A stretch of 64,000 nt of DNA, taken from contig JAFMSR010000003.1 of the NCBI GenBank assembly GCA_022818135.1, forward strand, positions 14,433,325 through 14,497,324. Reading direction: 5' to 3'. Position 1 is the stretch's first letter. Every line of letters starts with the position of its first letter. The notes beneath the pieces were generated by a model, which made no database searches, was not told the DNA's origin, and saw only the letters and a list, made by a program, of their open reading frames with translations. Both the position numbers and the translations under genes were made by a program. Below, piece by piece: positions 23,538 through 35,360 of the stretch. Origin of the DNA: Saxidomus purpurata (lineage: Eukaryota > Mollusca > Bivalvia > Venerida > Veneridae).

Positions 23538-23816
23538 CATCCTATAAATACTGCTCACACCTTAATATATTTTGTAGATGGAAATTGGTTAAGATGAAAA
23601 ATATTTGTACCAACAATAAATACCCAGCTATTCGCAATTCTTGGTTGAAAAATTGTTTAAAAATGTTCCTGATCTTTACACTTACATTGTGTTAAAGTTG
23701 CTTAAATATATGCAACGTTATAAACCAGTTACTGTACAATTATACTTCAATTTAGATGCAAAAGTCCAAACTTGGTAGTCAAGTATTACACACAATATAA
23801 CCATATTTTATTCAAG

Positions 23817-25254
23817 GTCATGCAAAGACACCTTCTATATACCCGAGTTCATCCAAAACAATATAAGCTGCTCGTCCAGTCAGAGAGATTTTAAAAGAAA
23901 GCTGGAATCTGCGGCCAAGAGTCTGAAAGAGCATCACGACAAATTGCAGCGTGAAAAACAACTGCTCTTGAAAGATAAGGCGGGGTTACTAGAGAAAATC
24001 AGAAAATTCCGGAAAGAGATCAACAAAAGGCTTGACGAGTTAGAGAACAATTCCATAGCTGATATCGAAGATAAATACAAAGCCCTGATTGGCAAGATAG
24101 AAAAAGGAATTAGAATGTTAGATGCAAACACAGCCAATGTAAAATCAGCTCAAGACAAAGTAGGAGGTCATGGCAACAATGTCTCACAGGACTTTGTCAA
24201 TGCTAAGAAAGGAAAAAATATTGCCAGCAATGCTTCTCAATGCATAGAACACAACAAAGCACATATCCATAAAGAAGAAATAGATTTCTCACCAGATCAG
24301 AGAATTCTTGAATTATTAGGAGAAATAAGTTTCCTTGGCAAAATTACAAAAAGAAATATAGAAGCTACTAGATCAACTGCTACCAGCAACATTCAGCTTC
24401 CGGCTAAAAGAAATCAGACATCTTCTGGTTCTAGTACTGCCCAGCAGACTGATGCTTTACTTCAGGCTAAAGAAAGCAGGAAGTATAATGTCAAAGTTCA
24501 ATCAGACAAGCATGACTGTAATATTATCAGTGCATGTACACTTGAGGATGGGACAATGATACTGTCTGACTACAATAACAACAAGCTGAAATGTCTGGAC
24601 AGTTCCACATTTACAGTCACAGACTTCTGTGATCTACCTGGAGAACCATGGCAAGTATGTCCCATCAGTAAACAAGAAGTTGCTGTATGTTTGACATATA
24701 AACAAGTAGTTCAATTCATTTCAGTAGGAGCCAGTCTGAAGAAGACAAAGCAGATAAACACTGACTTTGTATGTTATGGTCTGGCATATTGTAATGGTAA
24801 CCTGTATATTTCAGACAGGTATACATCAGTATATATATACAGTGTATCTGGTAGTAAGCTGAAGCTGCTCAGTAAAAACCCGCTCGGACAGCAACTGTTC
24901 ACTTTAATCCGCAGTCTAGCTGTTAGTCAGGACGGTTCAAAGCTTTATATTTCAGACTTCGTTAAAGGACTGATTATACTGGACAATAACGGACAGATAG
25001 TTGGAGAATTCAATGGTTTGCAGTTAGAGGCAGCCTTTGGATGTTATCTTACAGCTACAGGGAGTTTGCTTGTCTGTGGACATGACTCATACAATGTACT
25101 GCAGTATGGAGAGAATGGTGATCTGAGAAATGAGGTAGTAGAATTCACAGCCAGAAATGCCTCTCATCAAGCAATCTGTTGCAATCTGCAGATGTCAAAG
25201 ATGATAATAGGTGGGCATGAAAATGAAATTAAAGTCTATGATCTTGTGAAATAA
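23817..25254 (+). CDS. B-box family copy 1: exon 2 (coiled coil plus beta-propeller), first exon not found
   Basis: One uninterrupted 478-codon exon starts after the acceptor tattcaag with SCKDTFYIPEFIQNN and runs to taa. It aligns end to end with exon 2 of copies 2 and 3. Near residues 20-110 there is a charged coiled coil (REKQLLLKDKAGLLEKIRKF). The last 270 or so residues contain NHL-like propeller blades (TLEDGTMILSDYNNNKLKCL, GNLYISDR, SKLYISDF, GSLLVCGHDSYNVLQYGENG). The family fits RING-less TRIM/B-box scaffold proteins, whose exact role is unknown. Without a first exon this copy lacks both B-boxes. It may be 5'-truncated, use a distant exon, or continue into the assembly gap. The lack of stops argues against long neutral decay. 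Confidence 0.75.
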
Positions 25255-26560
25255 AGTATAAATATGGCAGGGATGACATGGACTGAGAAAGATTTACATT
25301 GATATAATCATACAAATATACAGAATGTAAAAATACAACATGCATATACAACAAGTATACATACAAGATGTATATTTAGTCCTATGAATATAATATGTAA
25401 CACTGAATTTCAACACGAACAAAAGAACTATGTAACTGTCTGGTAAAGAGTGAAATCCGTGGAAAGATTCTTTGATCAGAAGCTTTCATCATTTAAGCAT
25501 AATGAATCAACAGTAATTACATAATAATGAACAAGTCTTGCTGTTGTGATATCATTACCAATAAAAAAAGGTTTACAGCAAGCCCATTGATAGGTTTATA
25601 TTACGAAACTGTGTCATATGTGGAATATGTTTTCATGTTGAAAAGCTTTGAAAAATGACACTGTTTTATTTTAATTTATTTATCATTTCTGTTTTGAAGA
25701 CAAAATTGTAAGACAGTCTGATTAATTTTTAATCTAAGCACATTGTTAAATATAAGCATATTTCTATTCTGAGTTTTTATAACATTCTTTTTTTTAATTA
25801 ATTTCAAATTGGAAGATGTTATTTTTAAAAGGATATAAAACATTTAAATTTGACAGTTCATAAATCAAATGTTTCAATTTTCTCAAATTGTCAAATTTCA
25901 AATGCATATCTTAATCATTATAATAAGTTTTGCCTATGTGCTAACTTGGTGAAAATCAACACTTTCACCATTCTGTTTGTGTATGTTTGTTTCTCAGGGT
26001 TTTCACTAAACAGGCGAAATGCAGAACAAACAAAATTTTGCAGTCCTTTACTTTTGTACTGTACACTGGGTAATTTTTACTGTCTATTTTTTCTGTGACT
26101 ATCATGCTTTTACTTATTTGCCATGTTAAGCATTTGCAAGCAGAATCTATTGCCGTCTTCAACTTTTCATTTTAGAGTATGAATTTTCAACCACAAAAAA
26201 GGCTTATTACAACTCCATTTATTACATAATACTATCCTGTTTTGTAATACAACATATTATATAATCCAGTTTGTTCATTTACATTCTGCCTGTAAAATTA
26301 CTTTTCATGTAAAGCTGACTTACATCAAAGTGTAGATTTTAGCATAACTTCTGTTGATGTAAATTGAGAAATTTCAGTTCAACATTTTTCTACAGTTTAT
26401 ATGTAAAAGGTGATTTTGACAGTGCTCAGATTTCATTTTGTAGTAATGTGTCTCTGATTTCCTGTGCTGTTACATATTTTGAAGTTTTAATAGCTTTTAG
26501 TTAGATATAATACAGCAGATGTACTTGAACAATTCTGTCAGTTCTCATACATGGATGGAT
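25255..26560. other. 3' flank of copy 1, paralogous to 50,776-53,310
   Basis: The sequence downstream of the stop is closely matched after copy 2 (for example ggtttacagcaagcccattg, ttttgcctatgtgctaactt). This shows that the duplication includes 3' DNA. The small open frames shared by the two copies (25,850 and 51,408 regions) show no protein signature. An aataaa occurs at 25,561. Confidence 0.6.
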
Positions 26561-26564
26561 GGAG

Positions 26565-26820
26565 GTGTAGCTTGAACTATAAACTATAATGTGGAACTAA
26601 AAACACCAATCAGTAGAACTATGAACTAAAGAGTGTGAACTATAACCTAAGCAGTTGAACTATAAACTTAAGAGTGTGAAGTATACATCAAATAGTGTGA
26701 ACTATAAATCTCAGAGTGTGAACTATAAACTAAGGAGTATGAACTATAAACTAAGGAGTGTGAACTCTAAAGAGTGTGAACTACACACTAAGCTGTGGAA
26801 CTATAAACTGGAATGCGAAC
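26565..26820 (+). repeat. Minisatellite, unit about gtgaactataaactaagga
   Basis: About twelve imperfect 17-21-bp units (gaactataaactaaggagt). A paralogous, more decayed array lies at 53,305-53,515, at the same place relative to copy 2. Confidence 0.8.
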
Positions 26821-27853
26821 AAGGTCAATTCAGAGTTCAAACTGATTTATTCAGAGAACCAAAGAATTGTCCATATGACTCTGTAAAACAGTGATTCTGT
26901 ATTGTTCCATGTACAGTACATAATTTCCAATGCAATGTAGTTAAGGCCACTACTTTTTAATTTCTTGGTTTACAAGAAGTTTTTTGAAAAGTGCCCATCG
27001 GCCGGTCAAAAAAAAAAAAACAAGAGCTGTCACATGACAGCACGCTCGACTATTCGAAAGGTTGTTGGTAAAATGGTTTTTTTGTCAAAGAACAGGAGTA
27101 TTGTGTAATTGTCTGTAAGAATTAAGGTCAAAGATATGAAACTTGTTCAAAGACCTTTGTAAATGTACATTACATTCAAAGCCTTACTCTGGATTCTGTA
27201 AGCCAACTGGAGGGAGGAGGGGATAATTTCAAAGAAATACATAACCTTGTAAATTTGATCATGAATAACTTTGTAACTTTTCAAAATTGAAATGTAAAGA
27301 ATTAAAAAAGCATGACCGCTGCATGCTGCATAATTATTCTATGATATTTCAAAAGAAAGCCATTTCGAGTATTTCCATGTTAATCTGTTAAAAACTGTGA
27401 CAAAATTCTAAGTTAAAAGGGGCATAAATGTCAAAAATCAAAAACATTGGTGAAGATGTTGACAGTAAACATACATTTTAAGTCCATAAAAAAAATCAAA
27501 GTTAAAAAGGGGCATAAATCTGTCAAAAATCAAAACAGAGTTATGGGGATTGTTTCCGCAGATGTAGATGTTGATGGTAGACACATACTTTGAGTTTCAA
27601 GTCAATACCTTTGATAGTATTCAAAACATTTGACTTTATAAAATCTTTTACCAAATATTCTAAGTTAAAAAGGGGCATAAATCTGTCAAAAATCAAAACA
27701 GAGTTATGGGGATTGTTTCCTCAGGTGTAGATGTGGATTGTAGACACATACTTTGGGTTTCAAGTCAATACCTTTGATAGTATTCAAGATATTTGAATTT
27801 ATAAAAATCTTTAACAAAAAAACCTACGTTAAAAAGGGGCATAAATCTGTCAA

Positions 27854-29050
27854 CTAGAACTGTCACAATAGTGACGAATTATACCCCCACAATACAGCTT
27901 TGTCACAGAAGTATGGCAACCATAAGAAAGGAATGGCCACAAGGACATAGAGTTGAGTTATTATACAATAATTTGTGTAAATGAGACCTTGACCTTTGAC
28001 CTACTGACCCCAAAGTCGAACTTGACCTGTATTTGATGATGTTACAGCTGTGTACCGAAAATTATTTAAATCGGTCAAGCCTTTCATGAGTTATCATCCG
28101 AAACTGTTTTACATTACAGTTCAGTTACTGTGACCTTGACCTTTGACCTACTGACCCCAAAGTCGAACTTGACCTGTATTTGATGATGTTACAGCTGTGT
28201 ACCGAAAATTATTTAAATCGGTCAAGCCTTTCATGAGTTATCATCCGGAAAATGTTTTACAGTTCAGAGTCACTGTGACCTTGACCTCTGACCTACTGAC
28301 CCCAAAGTCGAACTTGACCTGTATTTCATAAAGTTGCACGTGTGTACCAAAAATTATTTAAATTGGTCAAGCCTTTCATGAGTTATCATCTGGAAACTGT
28401 TTTACAGTTAAGAGTCACTGTGACCTTGACCTTTGACCTACTGACCCCAAAGTTGAACCTGACCTGTATTTCATGAAGTTGCACGTGTGTACCAACAAAG
28501 GGCCATAATTCTGTTAAATTTGGTCGCCGCAAAAATTCCTTCCTTTACTTCCATCTACACATTAAGGTTGTTCATCACTGGAAGTTTAAGCAAAATCTGC
28601 CATCCGGTTTAAGAGGAGTTGCTTTCACAAAATTTCTATATGGTATATAGTGAAAAAATCAACAAAGGGCCATAATTCTGTTAAATTTGGTCGCCGCAAA
28701 AATTCCTTCCTTTACTTCCATCTACACATTAAGGTTGTTCATCACTGGAAGTTTAAGCAAAATCTGCCATCCGGTTTAAGAGGAGTTGCTTTCACAAAAT
28801 TTCTATATGGTATATAGTGAAAAAATCAACAAAGGGCCATAATTCTGTTAAATTTGGTCGCCGCGAAAATTCCTTCCTTTACTACCATCTACACATTAAG
28901 GTTGTTCATCCCTGGAAGTTTAAGCAAAATCTGCCATCCGGTTTAAGAGGAGTTGCGTTCACAAGATTTCGGGACGTACGGACGGACGGACGGACGGACG
29001 GACGGACGGACAAGTGCAACGCTATATGCACCCCACTTTGTGGGGGCATA
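27854..29050 (+). mobile_element. Pearl-like element (family C) nested inside a family A element
   Basis: Starts ctagaactgtcacaatagtg and ends with the hairpin ccccactttgtgggg and cata. It holds two different tandem cores. The first is about four units of ~145 bp with gaccttgacctttgacctac. The second is nearly three units of 167 bp with caaagggccataattctg. An (acgg)n tract of about 32 bp follows. Removing it restores the host repeat (ctgtcaa joined to aaatcaaaac). Confidence 0.75.
28976..29010 (+). repeat. (ACGG)n microsatellite tail
   Basis: gacggacggacggacggacg and onward, nearly perfect tetranucleotide units next to the terminal hairpin of the nested element. This arrangement is typical of bivalve pearl-type elements. 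Confidence 0.9.
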
Positions 29051-30606
29051 AAAATCAAAACGGAGTTATGAGGATTGTTTCCTCAGGTGTAGATGCTGAT
29101 GGTAAAGATATATTTTGAGTTTCAAGTCAATACCTTTGATAATTTGCATGATATTTGAATTTATAAAAAAACTTTAACCAAAAATTCTAAGTTAAAAAGG
29201 GGCATAAATCTGTCAAAAATCAAAACAGAGTTATGGGGATTGTTTCCTCAGGTGTAGATGTTGATGGTAAACATATAGTTTGAGTTTCAAGTCAATACCT
29301 TTGATAGTATTCAGGATATTTGACTTTATTAAAAACTTTAACAAAAAATTCTAAGTTAAAAAGGGGCATAAATCTGTCAAAAATCAAAACAGAGTTATGA
29401 GGATTGTTTCCTCAGGTGTAGATGTTAATGGTAAAGATATATTTTGAGTTTCAAGTCAATACCTTTGATAATATGCAAGACATTTTAATTTATAAAAAAC
29501 TTTAACCAAAAATTCTAAGTTAAAAAGGGGCATAAATCTGTCAAAAATCAAAACAGAGTTATGGGGATTGTTTCCTCAGGTGTAGATGTTGATGGTAAAC
29601 ATATAGTTTGAGTTTCAAGTCAATACCTTTGATAGTATTCAAGATATTTGACTTTATTAAAAACTTTAACCAACACAGACGCCGACGCCGGGGCGAGTGC
29701 AATAGTCTCCTTATTCTTCGAATAGTCAAGCTAAAAAAGACTACGAAACCTTTTTCCATCACCCAAAAAAGCAAACAACTACATTTAATGTCATCTGAAA
29801 CTAAATTGACAGCTTTGATGTGTGCCGCTATGACATGCGATTTGCACAATTATTCCCAAAACCTTTGTTCTCAACTGAGAGGTTGTATATGTTTGATAGT
29901 GGGTCCGGGGTGTTACGATGTTTTTGGTCCAAAGTTCAAGAACGGAGAAATACCGCGTAACTTGGCGGGAGTAAAATCGCGGCACTTCAAGTGGGTTTAC
30001 AGAAAATTAAATTTAAATTACTTATAATTAAATTTAAATTGATTATATTCGGTAGAAATTTGTATACACATGAATTGTCTGTGTGTTGTAAACAAATCAA
30101 ATTCAAAAATATTTGCTGACCGACGTACATTTATATAGCGTGTTAAATATATTGTATCACCAAAAAAAACTTACTCATAACATTATTTATTCCCAAATAG
30201 TATTTTTATAATCCAAAATGATCAGACTATCGTCTTGAGCTACTTGTACATGTCTCAAACTGTCAAAAATATATCGGTCTTTTTAATGCCACGTGCTTTT
30301 ACTAAGATCAAACACGGCGCGCCTTCTTTGATCTCGTGACATCTGCGGCCTTATCTTAGGTAACCTTTAAGATTAAACAAGGTTGCAGAAAACATTTAAT
30401 TCGGCAACAGTTGGAGGAAAATTTTTACTGGGAAAAAAATCGGCTTTAACAATAAATGACAACCAAAGGACACGCTGAAACGCTGTGATTTTTCTTTATA
30501 ACGGAACGTTTTGATTTGAATAAAAAACAGTTGAAACTTTTTTAAAAATTGATTGAGAAATACTTTTCGCATTCACAGGGGTGTGATTAGGCATCGAAGC
30601 GAGTAA

Positions 30607-31937
30607 AACAAGAGCCATGTTACACATGGTTAATCCCCCCGCCAGGAAGAAGATACCTGAAGGTTGTACTTTCGTACATTTTACTTGGTGAGAGGAAATC
30701 CTTAAAAAGCCGTATAGTTATGGTCATGCTGAGTACAGTTTTCAAGTAAGTGGAAAAAGAATAAGGCAATGAAGAGAAGGTTTGCAAAATTATATTAATG
30801 TTCATTATCAGTATAGGTATGATATTTTTCTATTTGACTAAAAGTAGGCAAGGTAGAGTTATTATTCTTGCACACTGCACTTCCTACCAATGCGCTATGT
30901 CAGTGTATTAAGTTTGAAGAAAATCCCTCAAGTACTTTTGGAGTTATGCTCCGGAATTTTTTTTAAAGTAAATCTGATAAAGGGGAATAACTCTAAAAGA
31001 AGGCAAGGTAGAGTTATTGTTCTTACACACTGCACTTCCTACCAATGTGCTATGTCAGTGTATTAAGTTTGAAGAAAATCCCTCAAGTACTTTTGGAGTT
31101 ATGCTCTGGACAAATTTTTTAAAGTAAATCTGATAAAGGGGAATAACTCTAAAAGTAGGCAAGGTAGCGTTATTGTTCTTGCACACTGCACTTCCTACCA
31201 ATGTGCTATGTCAGTGTATTAAGTTTAAAGAAAATCCCTCAAGTACTTTTGGAGTTATGCTTCGGACAAGTAAATCTGATAAAGGGGAATAACTCTAAAG
31301 TAGGCAAGGTAGTTATTGTTCTTGCACACTGCACTTCCTACCAATGTGCTATGTCAGTGTATTAAGTTTGAAGAAAATCCCTCCAGTACTTTTGGAATTA
31401 TGCTTCGGACAAGTAAATCTGATAAAGGGGAATAACTCTAAAAGTAGGCAAGGTAGAGTTATTGTTCTTGCACACTGCACTTTCTACCAATGTGCTATGT
31501 CAGTGTATTAAGTTTGAAGTAAATCCCTCAAGTACTTTTGGAGTTATGCTCTGGACAAAACTTTTAAAGTAAATCTGATAAAGGGGAATAACTCTAAAAG
31601 TAGGCAAGGTAGAGTTATTGTTCTTGCACACTGCACTTCCTACCAATGTGCTATGTTAGTGTATTAAGTTTGAAGAAAATCCCTCAAGTACTTTTGGAGT
31701 TATGCTCCGGACAAAGTTTTTAAAGTAAATCTGATAAAAGGGGAATAACTCTAAAAGTAGGCAAGGTAGAGTTATTGTTCTTACACACTGCACTTCCTCC
31801 AAAAGTGCTCTGTCAGTGTATGAAGTTTGAAGAAAATCGCTCAAGTACTTTTGGAGTTATGCTCCGGACAAAATTGGGACGGACGGACGGACGAAGACCA
31901 TTTCTAATATCCCCTTCGCCTTCGGCAGGGGGATAAA
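30607..31937 (+). mobile_element. Pearl-like element, ~155-bp core (family D)
   Basis: Starts aacaagagccatgttacac and ends with the hairpin ccccttcgccttcggcaggggg and ataaa. Seven tandem units of about 145-156 bp contain gcaaggtagagttattgttc and ttggagttatgctccgg. A short acgg tract (31,879-31,892) precedes the terminal hairpin. Sits inside the 6.96-kb element. Confidence 0.7.
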
Positions 31938-32833
31938 TTATTTGTGAAGGCAGGGGGCATGGGGGCCGCTATAGGCCCCTATTGGGGTCAAGGGGCAATG
32001 TTCCTGTGGCAACCAGGGGGCGGAGCCCCTGTAAAACTATATGTTTTAGCACTCTAGGAGAATAAAAATGGATTTAAAAGTCTATATCAGGGGTCTTGTA
32101 TGTCCATTTTTGGGGCCAAAAGTACCACAAATTTCAAAGAAAAAATTAGCTTAATTTTACTGATTTTCCTTCTATGTATGACGTATTTTCGCGATCCCGG
32201 TTTTACACCGATTTTTGAAGGAAAAGATTTTCAAAAATATTTTACCGTTTTTTGTTACCTTATTTCACCGTAAATCACGTAATTCATTAGGAGAAATATG
32301 CAAACAACGTGGAGAGTAGAGCGAGTTACAAAAACAAAGATAATTGCTCTACTCGGCGTTTCTCCGCGTATTTTAGAGTAGTTAAATAATTTTATCATTT
32401 CATAAATTAACAAACAATACTCAGTCAGTGATGCCACATTGCAAACAATTTTAGAATTGACTGGGTTAGTTTTGTCATCCTTGACAGCTCGTATTTTTCA
32501 CACCTACCGCGAGTGACAAATGCCAAGTGGAGAATAAAAATTGACCAATTAATTCAAATTTTTAACGGGAATAAATATACATGAATCCTGATTAATATTA
32601 TAGGTTGTGCTAAAAATAACTTATACTTTTTGAAACAATTATATTAAACAAAACACATTACGCTTTGATACTCGTAGCGGCACGAATCTATAGTTACGTG
32701 ACAGCGGAGAATATTACATCGGCGGCGATGTTTTTGTGATGTAATTATACCAAAACTAGTTTGTTTTCGCTTTTCTAAACAAGACAAAACAGGCGATTTT
32801 TTTTGTATCCCTGTAAAAATCCATCGGGAAAAA

Positions 32834-33822
32834 TAACAAGAGGGCCAAGATGGCCCTATATCGCTCACCTTGGTACAAGTCCACTTGCCTAGTGGAAGAT
32901 CACTAGATAATGTTATATACCAATTAGGTTTTCCTATATACACCTTTGTAAAACAAGTGACCACCCCCCCACCGGCAAGGTCAATTTTGACCCCAGGGGC
33001 ATAATTTGAACAAACTTTGAAGAGGTCTACTAGGCAATGCTACATGCCAAATATCTAAGCTCTAAGCCTTGTGGTTTCAGAGAAAAAGATTTTTAAACTT
33101 TTTCCTATATAAGCCTATGTTAAACTAAGTGACCCCCCGTTCGGGGTCAATTTTGACCCGGGGGTAATAATTTGAACAATCTTGGTAGAGGTCCACTAGC
33201 CAATGCTACATGCCAAATATCTAAGCTCTAGGCCTTGTGGTTTCAGAGAAGAAGATTTTTAAAGTTTTTCCTATATAAGCCTATGCAAAACTAAGTGACC
33301 ACCCCCATGGGGGTCAATTTTGACCCAGGGGTCATAATTTGAACAATCTTGGTAGAGGTCCACTAGACAATGCTACATGCCAAATATCTTAGCTCTAGGC
33401 CTTGTGGTTTCAGAGAAGAAGATTTTTTAAGTTTTTCCTATATATGCCTATGCAAAAACTAAGGGCCCACCCGCGCGGGGTCAATTTTGACCCGGGGGTC
33501 ATAATTTGAACACTCTTGGTAGAGGTCCACTAGACAATGCTACATGCCAAATATCTAAGCTCTAGGCCTTGTGGTTTCAGAGGAGAAGATTTTTAAAGAT
33601 TTTCCTATTTGTTGCCATAGCAACCAGAGTTCTGCATGGAATGGAATTCTTTGAACAATTTTGGTAGAGCTTCATGCAAGGAACATTCCTGCATAGTTTT
33701 ATCAACATTGGCCTAGAGGTTTCAGAGGAGATGTCATTTGAATCAAAATGTTGACGGACGACGGACGACGGACAATCATCGATCAGAAAAGCTCACCCTG
33801 GCGTAGCCAGGTGAGCTAAAAA
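32834..33822 (+). mobile_element. Pearl-like element, ~167-bp core (family E)
   Basis: Starts aacaagagggcc with a short hairpin (agggccaagatggccct). It ends with the hairpin gctcaccctggc ... gccaggtgagc and taaaa. Four tandem units of about 167 bp contain gtcaattttgaccc and aatgctacatgccaaatatc. The tail is (gacggac)n. Sits inside the 6.96-kb element. Confidence 0.7.
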
Positions 33823-34313
33823 GTCAAAATCGTATTTTTATTTTTTTTCCATTTTAGGAAAAATACGTTCGCCAGTTTTATAAACCAAGAAATACAAAAG
33901 TAGTGGCCTAATGTTTCATTTATTTGTGTATTTCATCATTTATTTGTGTATTTTTAATGTAATGCAGACAGTAAGTGATTCTGCCTTTGTGATGTCTTTT
34001 GTGTCAAACTTGCTGATTTTGGGTAAAACATTGCCTGAAAGGTGGCTACATAATTCAGGTGACTGTAAACACAGGTTTCACTGCATTTTAATTGTATTGC
34101 ATGCTTTGTTTCTCAACTTGATCTGTAATAGAACCAACTTAATTGGAAACCTCTCTTAAACAGCAAGTCTATGAATGCACCAAAAAAGGTGATTGTTTAA
34201 TACAAACATATTTAAAGTAAAAATGGCTAATGATATATTGTGAATTGGCTTCTTAAGAAAGGTAGCTGCTAAATTAACACAGGGTTAACTGTACTCTAAA
34301 TGATTTCAGAGTA

Positions 34314-34834
34314 CAGTTAACTCCATATATAATGAATCTGGTTATAGCAAAATTCATGATATAAGGAACAAATTTTCTAGGCCCTATTTTATTTCCTTGT
34401 TTATTTTATATGAAAATGCTTTGTGGATATAACATACCCTAAATATAAGGTACAAATTTTCTAGGCCTCATTTTATTTCCTTGTTTATTTTATATGAAAA
34501 TGCTTTGTGGATATAACATACCCCAAATATAAGGAACAAATTTTCTAGGCCCCATTTTATTTCCTTGTTTATTTTATATGAAAATGCTTTGTGGATATAA
34601 CATACCCCAAACATAAGGTACAAATTTTCTAGGCCCTATTTTATTTCCTTGTTTATTTTATATGAAAATGCTTTGTAGATATAACATACCCCAAACATAA
34701 GGTACAAATTTTCTAGGCCCTATTTTATTTCCTTGTTTATTTTATATGAAAATGCTATATGGATATAACATACTCCAAATATAAGGTACAAATTTTAATG
34801 GTCCAAAAGAGTTTGTTATATACAGAGTTCACTG
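34314..34834. mobile_element. TA-flanked inverted-repeat element with internal 84-bp tandem repeats
   Basis: Left end cagttaactccatatataat, right end (inverted) cagtgaactctgtatataac, TA on both sides. Inside are about five units of 84 bp (aaattttctaggccc, ttccttgtttattttatatg, tttgtggatataacatacc). Non-coding. Confidence 0.65.
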
Positions 34835-35069
34835 TATGTTTTAACCTTGAAAAGCCTAAACCTAAAGGACCTGTGTTAGAAACCTATAAGTTACAATGTT
34901 GATCTTTTTACTGATTTATGAAACAATATTAATCAATGAATGTCATTCATTTATTGTTATTGAGTTCATGAATGAATTTTTCTGTTTGATATCATGATGA
35001 CTATTCAAGTTGAGGGTTCCATTATGCTCTTTTGCTAAATCCTTTACTGTATGCATTTATATAGAATAG

Positions 35070-35360
35070 AAACAGTAGATTTTTTATCCTTATTTATATG
35101 GTACAGAAAGAGTAGATTTTTTGTCCATATTTATATGGGATGGAAAGAGTAGATTTTTTGTCCATATTTATATGGGACATCCTCATGCATCAGTGGTTTG
35201 CCAACCTTTCAGACATGAAATTATGTAACGAATGCTCTGGACGTATGAGAATGATATGGGATGGAAAGTGTAAATTTTTGTTCGTATTTATATGGGATGG
35301 AAAGAGTAGATTTTTTGTCCGTATTTATATGGGATGGAAAGTGTAAATTTTTTGTCCTTT
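35070..35360 (+). repeat. Minisatellite, unit about 38 bp
   Basis: Five to six imperfect units built from tagattttttgtccatattt and atatgggatggaaagag. The array is interrupted by about 90 bp of other sequence at 35,175-35,255. An open frame across it (35,140-35,346) is a by-product of the repeat. Confidence 0.75.

Larger units (their letters stand above)
27019..29733 (+). mobile_element. Pearl-like element, family A, interrupted by a nested element
   Basis: Starts aacaagagctgtcacatgac, continues gctcgactattcgaaagg, and ends ttcgaatagtcaagctaaaa. Core units (aaggggcataaatctgtc, tcaaaacagagttatgggg) are the reverse complement of those at 15,945-17,457. Units resume after the insertion at 27,854-29,050. 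Confidence 0.7.
26945..33908. mobile_element. 6.96-kb TIR element with TAA target duplication (PIF/Harbinger-like ends)
   Basis: Left end ggccactactttttaatttc, right end (inverted) ggccactacttttgtatttc. Similarity continues through cttggttta, about 28 of 32 positions. TAA flanks both sides (26,942-26,944 and 33,909-33,911). The paralogous spacer after copy 2 has the unoccupied site gtagttaatgtttc at 53,647. A 3-bp TWA duplication fits PIF/Harbinger. Three pearl-like elements (with a fourth nested) make up about 5 kb; the remaining 1.9 kb is non-coding to my eye, so it is a non-autonomous element. Confidence 0.7.

Noticed and set aside
25850..26098. Open frame matched by one at 51,408-51,641
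   Set aside because: It is preserved only because the whole 3' flank is duplicated. There is no start context, domain or codon bias.
28976..29010. CRISPR-like or origin-like repeat
   Set aside because: The host is an animal nuclear genome. The tract is a simple ACGG microsatellite belonging to a transposable element.
29608..30027. 139-codon open frame in the 6.96-kb element
   Set aside because: Its first part is family A core repeat and the rest has no recognisable transposase motif. It is likely a chance frame.
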